NCBI RefSeq assembly: GCF_014529535.1
Contig: NW_023503375.1
Location: 2,666,001-2,730,000, forward strand
Reading direction: 5' to 3'
Source of the DNA: Bradysia coprophila
Lineage: Eukaryota > Arthropoda > Insecta > Diptera > Sciaridae
Length of the DNA stretch: 64,000 nt
Both the position numbers and the translations under genes were made by a program. The notes under the pieces are model-generated. The model worked only from the letters and a program-made list of their open reading frames with translations, was not told the DNA's origin and searched no databases. Shown piece by piece: positions 58,300 to 64,000 of this stretch (positions are counted from its first letter, which is position 1; each line of letters opens with the position of its first letter).

Positions 58300-59090
58300 G
58301 ATTAGATCTACCTTATCTCCCTTATTGAGTATAACATTAATAAAATTTTGGTCATTACGTACTGTTAAGGTTTGTTCTTTTGATACAACTAAATTGAGAG
58401 ATTTAAACTAAATCAAAAGCCGGACGACGACCACACTTTCGAATGAATTCATCTTTATCTCAAGTGTGCAATTACGGTTTCAGTACAATTACTTCCAGGT
58501 GGTAAGTCTTTTAACAGGAATGTTGAAAAGTAGACCTATAACGTACGTGATATCGCCGCGCCTCCCGCAACCCAATCGACCTGTATGCCATTTCAGTGGT
58601 TTGCGGTCAAGATTATATGCGAATGAATGTTTAAACAGTGTAAGCGCTTTCCATGTTCAAATTAGAAATTGGTTTTTTGATCGGAGACAAATTATTATGA
58701 TTGGAACCACCTACAACCTGCTTGTCGATAAACTACGAATTACTCGAATTCTCATTTTTATTGTATTCCTTGTAAACGTCCATAGTAGATTGTGGGATTT
58801 AATCAATACTTCGAAGCAGTTTATTAACTGGCACCTAAACAATTTTTTCCGTGAATGAATTTGATATGACGATATGACTGGAGGAAGCTTACTTCATTTC
58901 TTTTTCTGTAGAAGTTCATATGAATGGCTATTGATTAAAAGCAATTGTGGTTTGATTCAGCTCATTTTTTAGAAAATGAAGAAAATCTAATCTTAGATTG
59001 CTGTAGCTCAGTGGAGACAAACATATTTAGGGACCGCCTCGTATTTTTTTAATAACGCGATAAAATTATCTTATCGTTAACTCATCGCAC
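58300..59090. other. Spacer between LRR genes 2 and 3
   Basis: A 130-codon frame (58466-58858) has no recognisable domain. The right end holds the AAAATTATCTTATCG promoter element of gene 3. Confidence 0.45.
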
Positions 59091-59093
59091 TTC

Positions 59094-59222
59094 AAGCAAA
59101 AGTGATCATAGTCGACAGCAGCCAAATACAGTACTGATTTGTATGAAATGGTCTTTGACAGTGTTTTACAGTTGTTCTTTCAGTTCCCTATTTAGAGTTC
59201 CACTCCTGCTTGAAGTGCGTTG
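59094..59222. mobile_element. CGCACTTCAAGC-family MITE, copy in LRR promoter
   Basis: The ends are CATCGCACTTCAAGCAAAAG and GCTTGAAGTGCGTTG, flanked by GTTAACT and GTTAATT (imperfect 7-bp duplication). It separates the TTATCTTATCG element from the initiator of LRR gene 3. In the truncated fourth copy these are about 70 bp apart with no insertion. Confidence 0.8.
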
Positions 59223-59269
59223 GTTAATTACATATAAAATGGTGCTGCTAAAATATTGTGGTTATAGAG

Positions 59270-59287
59270 TTTCATCTTTCAGTTGCG
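59270..59287 (+). promoter_or_regulatory. Initiator region of LRR gene 3
   Basis: GAGTTTCATCTTTCAGT is identical to the sequence upstream of the truncated copy at 60687-60702. In both, the presumed +1 A (59281 and 60700) is 36 bp before the ATG. Confidence 0.6.
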
Positions 59288-59316
59288 AATTGAAGTACAT
59301 TTAAAATAAATCGAAA

Positions 59317-60165
59317 ATGCCACGGCATATCGGGTCACTGTTGTTGTTTATGATATTATTTGCGACGTTAACAAAAATTGGGATTGCCACAGAAACTTTA
59401 ACCTGTACAATAACAAAGGAAGACATTGGCTTCCACGAGGACAGGCACTACATGCTATGTCAAATAGAAAATCAAATCGTTGATGCACCGAACATTACAA
59501 TTGCATCAACTGGCGAAGATCATTTGGTCAATGACTTCAGCATTTGGAATCAGACGAATTTGTTCTTCCTTCCCGACCGAATTGGTGAAAGATTTCCGAA
59601 TCTGTTCACAGTGGGGGGTGGATTTACGAAAATAAGATCGTTGCAAAGATCTAATTTCGTGGGCTTCACACGGCTTCGCAGCGTCTTTGTTACAAACAGT
59701 GACCTTGAGAAAATTGAGCATGGTGCCTTTGATCCACTGGAATCGTTAGTGGTCATGGACTTGTCAAATAATAAACTTAAACGAATCAGTCGCTCGTGGT
59801 TTGAAAACAAGAGATCACTGGCATGGCTAAATTTCAACTCGAATGAAATTGAATTCATACCAACCGGGTGTTTCGATGACTTACCATTGCTCGAAACGGT
59901 ATTGTTGAACTCTAATAAATTAAGGAGCATCGCGTCACCACTGTTCTTAAACAACAACCTGATGCGTACTTTGCACTTAATGATGAACCCCTTGGTTTTT
60001 ATCAGTGACACGGCTTTCGATGGAAATTTTAACCGACTTTGGGTTCAGTTGGATCAGAGTACATGTTTTCAAAACCGCTTTCCAATTCTAATCATACCGC
60101 CGGACGACTGGCAAAGCATTGTACGAGAAGCATGCAACGGAACAAACGTCTTAAGTTTGGAGTGA
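59317..60165 (+). CDS. Secreted small LRR protein, gene 3
   Basis: 282 aa, one exon. Signal peptide (LLLFMILFATLTKIGIATE), Cys cap (LTCTITKEDIGF ... MLCQIENQ), DHLVNDFSIWNQTNLFFLPD, about six LRRs (SLVVMDLSNNKLKRISRSWF, LAWLNFNSNEIEFIP, LETVLLNSNKLRSI) and C-terminal DDWQSIVREACNGTN. AATAAA at 60195 follows 30 bp after the stop. In its LRRs it resembles gene 2 most; in the first exon part (EDIGF) it resembles the membrane-anchored gene, suggesting exchange among copies. Confidence 0.88.
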   Translation: MPRHIGSLLLFMILFATLTKIGIATETLTCTITKEDIGFHEDRHYMLCQIENQIVDAPNITIASTGEDHLVNDFSIWNQTNLFFLPDRIGERFPNLFTVGGGFTKIRSLQRSNFVGFTRLRSVFVTNSDLEKIEHGAFDPLESLVVMDLSNNKLKRISRSWFENKRSLAWLNFNSNEIEFIPTGCFDDLPLLETVLLNSNKLRSIASPLFLNNNLMRTLHLMMNPLVFISDTAFDGNFNRLWVQLDQSTCFQNRFPILIIPPDDWQSIVREACNGTNVLSLE

Positions 60166-60735
60166 CTATCATTATAGCTGAGTCTAATTGATGATAATAA
60201 AGTTTTGATCGTTTGATTTTTTTCGAACTGTCCAATGTTTGGTCTCAGCAAGAGTTCTGACACGACTCATCGTCATCTGTTCGTTTATCAAGATGAATTA
60301 TGTGATGATTGAAGTATTAGATTTTGCTATAAAACACCATAAGGTACTTTAAACAAATGAAGTAGCAGATTTAATGATTTTGTTGCGATGCCCTTGCCGT
60401 TTCTAAATGGTGAGCAAACATCAGTTTTCACGAGTTTCTACTACTTATAATGCGAAGGTTTTCACTTATTCAGCTGTAAAATGGCTGCGTTTGAATCATG
60501 TGAGTTTAGTAGCTATTGTTTGAAAACAATTTCCGTTTTGTTAAGTTCATTTAAAATGTAGAAAATTTAATCTAATCTTCTGAAGATATTTAGAGAGAAC
60601 CTCAAATTTTTCTAATAACAATTTCACGATAAAATTATCTTATCGCCAGTTGCATACAAAATATGCGGTTAAAATTGATATGGTAGAGTTTCATCTTTCA
60701 GTCGTGATTCGAAGTTCGTTAAAAACAAATCGAAA

Positions 60736-60830
60736 ATGCTACGTCCAGTTGAGTTACTGTTGTTGTTTGTGATATATTTCGCTGCGTTAAATAAAATTGG
60801 AAATGCCTCAGGTAATTTTAATTTCCAACG
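60736..60830 (+). pseudogene. Truncated fourth LRR gene (leader only)
   Basis: The promoter, initiator and ATG context match gene 3. The frame encodes a signal peptide (MLRPVELLLLFVIYFAALNK then IGNASG), and at GCCTCAG the similarity stops. GTAATT follows directly, so an intron donor is conceivable, but no LRR sequence is found in the next kilobases. A broken or incomplete duplicate. Confidence 0.7.
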
Positions 60831-60834
60831 AACC

Positions 60835-62510
60835 CATACACGCCCGTGTCCGAGGTCAGCTACCATAATATGTAGTCGGCCGTTCAGAACAATGATGTTG
60901 CAGAGATACAACACTCTTTGAAAGTTAACCATACTTTGACTGCTGGCTGACCATGGGTGGTGAGTGCGGAAGTTAGGGTGTGCTCAAATTGTCGGCCGTG
61001 GACAGACCAATAATCCTACAAAGTTTTAACTTTTTGGTTCCTTCCTTCCTCAAGATATTGCTAAGAAAGTGTATTCACCACCCCTTGACATCATATGACA
61101 TGTACACACATTACACCCAAACTGAATTAAATTTGCTAGAATTGAACGACGAATCGAATGAGCTATAACTCAATAAAATCGGAGATAGCTTGTTTTCCAA
61201 GCGGTCGAAAAATTGGCGAATTGACTCTTAAACAGTAACAGTTTCAACAATTCCACTGTTGATATTATCAACATATATGTTTGTCATTTTACCACTGATT
61301 TGTCCTTGTTGCTAAGTATTATTCTTCACAACGCAGGTGAGAAATGGTTATTCACTTGACTAGTGATAAAAAGATAAAAAGTCGAGCGCTCGTGCGAATT
61401 TCGTTGAAGCCGATGCCAAAACCAAAATTTTTCATTTTTATCCGGAGTTATGTAATGAATTTTACATGACATGCTTAGCGCGTCAAAAGTAGTGAGTGAA
61501 ACATGAAAAGTACGATTTTCGACGCATGCAGCACGTAATAGGTATTTTCTCACCTCAGCTGAAACTTTAGGAGTTGTGAAAAACATTGTGTTGACCTCGG
61601 GGAAAAGGTAGAAAATTTTTCTCGGATGAATTGTGGAGTTCGGTAGACAAATAACTGATGTAATGGCTACCAAACACATATTTTAGATTTATGTTTAAAA
61701 ATGAGTTAGGTGCTAAAATGATCTTGCTGGAGTCGGAGCTAATGAAAGTTACTTACCTTTGAAGATGGTTAAGGGAAGTTTTACCAGAAAGCCAAACGCA
61801 CATCAATTGTTTTCGTATCTTTTTGTTATATTTACATTGATGGATGATAACAATTCCTCTTCATTTCATTTCATTTTTTTTTCTTTAATTACTCGTAGAT
61901 ATATGTCTTCATTTTAGGTATATGTTTCTTATAAATTGTTTCATTTGGAAATATTTATCTCTATAAAAAAAATTGTTTTCATTTTGTTGTCGGATTTTCT
62001 TTAAAATAAGATTTCTCGTTTAAATAAAATTTTCTTTTTTATCAATAGAAAAACGTTTGCTATAAATAGAGTGAAATTAATTAAATAAATTTTTTCTTTA
62101 TATCACCGCGCAATGTAACATTACATTATGAGAGTGTAAATCGATAAAAGATTTGATTTTTTTTGTTAAAAATTTATAAATTTGATTTAGATCACAACAG
62201 AACAAAGAAAATCAGATTTTTAACAACATCAATCTGTATTTCGACGGTATACTGTGTCTTACACAGCATAATTCAAAATCAAGTTGAATACATTTTTCTA
62301 TAAGAATTCAGTTAAATATTTTAATTAATTTATTTTTTGATTTACTTTTTTCTTGGTTTAATTTTACATTTCACTTTCGAATTTTCTATAATTATTGTGT
62401 CCTTTAATATATTTTGGTTTTCATTTGTTACAAAAATAGATAACTACGACAATGTACCTTTCAAATAAAGACGAAACAAATCGAACTCAACATCAACGGT
62501 ATAATTTTAA
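60835..62510. other. Intergenic, no gene supported
   Basis: Short frames only (for example 117 codons at 61326-61679, minus). 61850-62500 is extremely AT-rich. Confidence 0.5.
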
Positions 62511-62517
62511 TCGAATT

Positions 62518-62606
62518 CTCAGTTGACCTCACACATTCATCCGTTTTCCCACTCTGATCAAACGGAAGGAAATCGGAGACGAAACGGATGGGTGTGAGGC
62601 CAACTT
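62518..62606. repeat. Short inverted repeat CAGTTGACCTCACAC...
   Basis: AGTTGACCTCACACATTCAT and ATGGGTGTGAGGCCAACTT, with CCGTTT/AAACGG inside, bound an 89-bp palindrome; a small MITE is likely. Confidence 0.6.
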
Positions 62607-62675
62607 AAAGCCCCGTCTGGCCAAAAGTACAAAAATGAAGGAAGAAAAAAATTACAATCGAACACGAAAGTCATC

Positions 62676-62994
62676 TCAAGGTTCTCAAAGAACAGGTTAA
62701 GACACTTTAGAGTTGATCACAAAGGCGATGACATCAAGTTTTCAAGTTGACTTTTCATACAATACTTAATGAGTGCGTTTTACAAATTTGATATCACCCA
62801 CCTTTGTGAGTGTCTTAAACTGTTCTTTAAGAACTTTGATTTAGACATGTTTTCTTAAACACACTCATTACAGATTTGCAAGTTTGCAAGTTTACTTTTC
62901 ACACAATCTCTTATGAGTGTGGTTAAGAAAACATGTCTAAATTGTGTTTCACCCGCCTTCGTTAGTGGCTTAACCTGTTCTTTCAGAACCTTGA
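62676..62994. mobile_element. 319-bp MITE with TCAAGGTTCT ends
   Basis: TCAAGGTTCTCAAAGAACAG and TTTCAGAACCTTGA ends pair through AACAGGTTAAG/CTTAACCTGTT and CACAAAGGCG/CGCCTTCGTTAG. Inside, further copies of CTTAAACTGTTCTTTAAGAA and TTAGACATGTTTTCTTAA (once in each orientation) give a nested foldback. Confidence 0.7.
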
Positions 62995-62999
62995 TTCAT

Positions 63000-64000
63000 C
63001 TAGGAAGTTGATGCCATTCATTTTACACCAGTCAGAAACTATTTTTTTTAATTTATTAGTTAAGGCCAGATTATGGTCGCATATATCGCAAGGATATAAG
63101 CGGGCATAACCTGGCCTTAAACGTACAGTAAATACAATCGCACTGAGAAGATGATGATATTCCGAAATATACCACTTATGAACTACATCTGTAAACGGCA
63201 GTAGAAACGAAAAATAAGCGATGAACAGTGGGAAATGCCGTTTTATACAACATGTGTAAATACTAGGGAAGTACAAGTTTGTGTACCAGACTGTAAAAAA
63301 TATTCTAATCAAACGAAGTACAAGATTCGATAATTATATCGGTGATATGCTTGCCGTGAAAGGTTGAATTCACCAAAAAAAAATCCTAGAACACCTTGTT
63401 ACACATTGAGAATGATAAGACAGGACAAATTTCAATCCAATTGATGTTATTTATGTTACCTGCAATATAGCAATATCCATGTCTCCATACATGCACATGT
63501 GTTCATTAGGAGAGCTTGTGCCGTGTCACTGGAATAAATAGAGGGAATTCGAATGGTTGAAATTGGAGACTGTGTTGGATAAAAAAATGAATGAAATTTT
63601 TGGAAATTTTAATCAATAATAGTCGCTGATGAAGTTAATTCACTAATTGAGTGATCTGAATGTCAATGTGTCATAATCAACTCTATCTCATTTTCCCCAG
63701 GGAACAACAAAACTGCCAGTTTTTCTCTGACAGGGCTTCTTATTCAAAATTTATCAGAATTTTTAAGAATTAAAATTCAGAATAATAAGCACTGCTGAGG
63801 GACAGCTGTTCGAAGCAGATTTCTGCAAATCATTTCGTCAATTTTCTATCTAGATGAACTATGCAACCTAAATTGAGTAGTCTTTACTGACCCGTTTCGT
63901 ATTTACACATTTTTTGATGGTTTGATTTAGTCACTTAAACAGAATGATTTAATTTCATTCGAATTTCTAATTTTGATAAGTCAAAACCTAGTGGATATCA
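63000..64000. other. Right edge, no gene supported
   Basis: A 109-codon minus-strand frame (62983-63312) overlaps the MITE and shows no domain. I see nothing else. Confidence 0.45.

Overview
This is AT-rich nuclear DNA of an insect, most likely a dipteran. Genes have short introns with GT..AG borders, and chitin-binding (peritrophin-type), Yellow/MRJP and leucine-rich-repeat secreted proteins are present along with several insect-type transposon families. A lower dipteran such as a fungus gnat is a guess. No bacterial genes or operons are seen.

The left third (about 1.1-22.2 kb) is a nest of transposons whose borders can be read to the base. (1) An outer element with CAGGTC-rich ends spans 1116-22202 and is flanked by a 10-bp direct repeat. 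(2) A Mutator-like (MULE) element spans 2230-15650 inside it, with a 9-bp duplication and its own transposase gene on the minus strand. (3) An animal CACTA/EnSpm-like element spans 3839-13374 and splits that transposase gene, with a 2-bp CA duplication. It carries a DDE transposase, a five-exon repeat-rich second protein, several subterminal tandem arrays built around GAGAC/GTCTC, and a piece of 5S rRNA-like sequence. (4) A non-LTR retrotransposon with an RNase H domain (LOA/I-like) spans 15723-21234, is flanked by a 14-bp duplication and is frameshifted.

From 22 to 37 kb I see no host gene. The stretch holds two tRNA-like or foldback repeat groups, two related elements carrying an unusual GC-rich hairpin, a 1.1-kb foldback element with 330-bp arms, a degraded reverse transcriptase end, and MITEs.

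The host genes lie further right. A six-exon secreted peritrophin/mucin-like protein (37325-40755) has five chitin-binding domains and a very long Cys/Ser/Thr/Asp repeat. A two-exon Yellow-family gene lies at 44936-46250. A cluster of three intact small LRR genes plus one truncated copy lies at 55.2-60.9 kb. Between them lie MITEs, several with clear target-site duplications; one sits in the promoter of the third LRR gene. The last 3 kb is AT-rich with two inverted-repeat elements.
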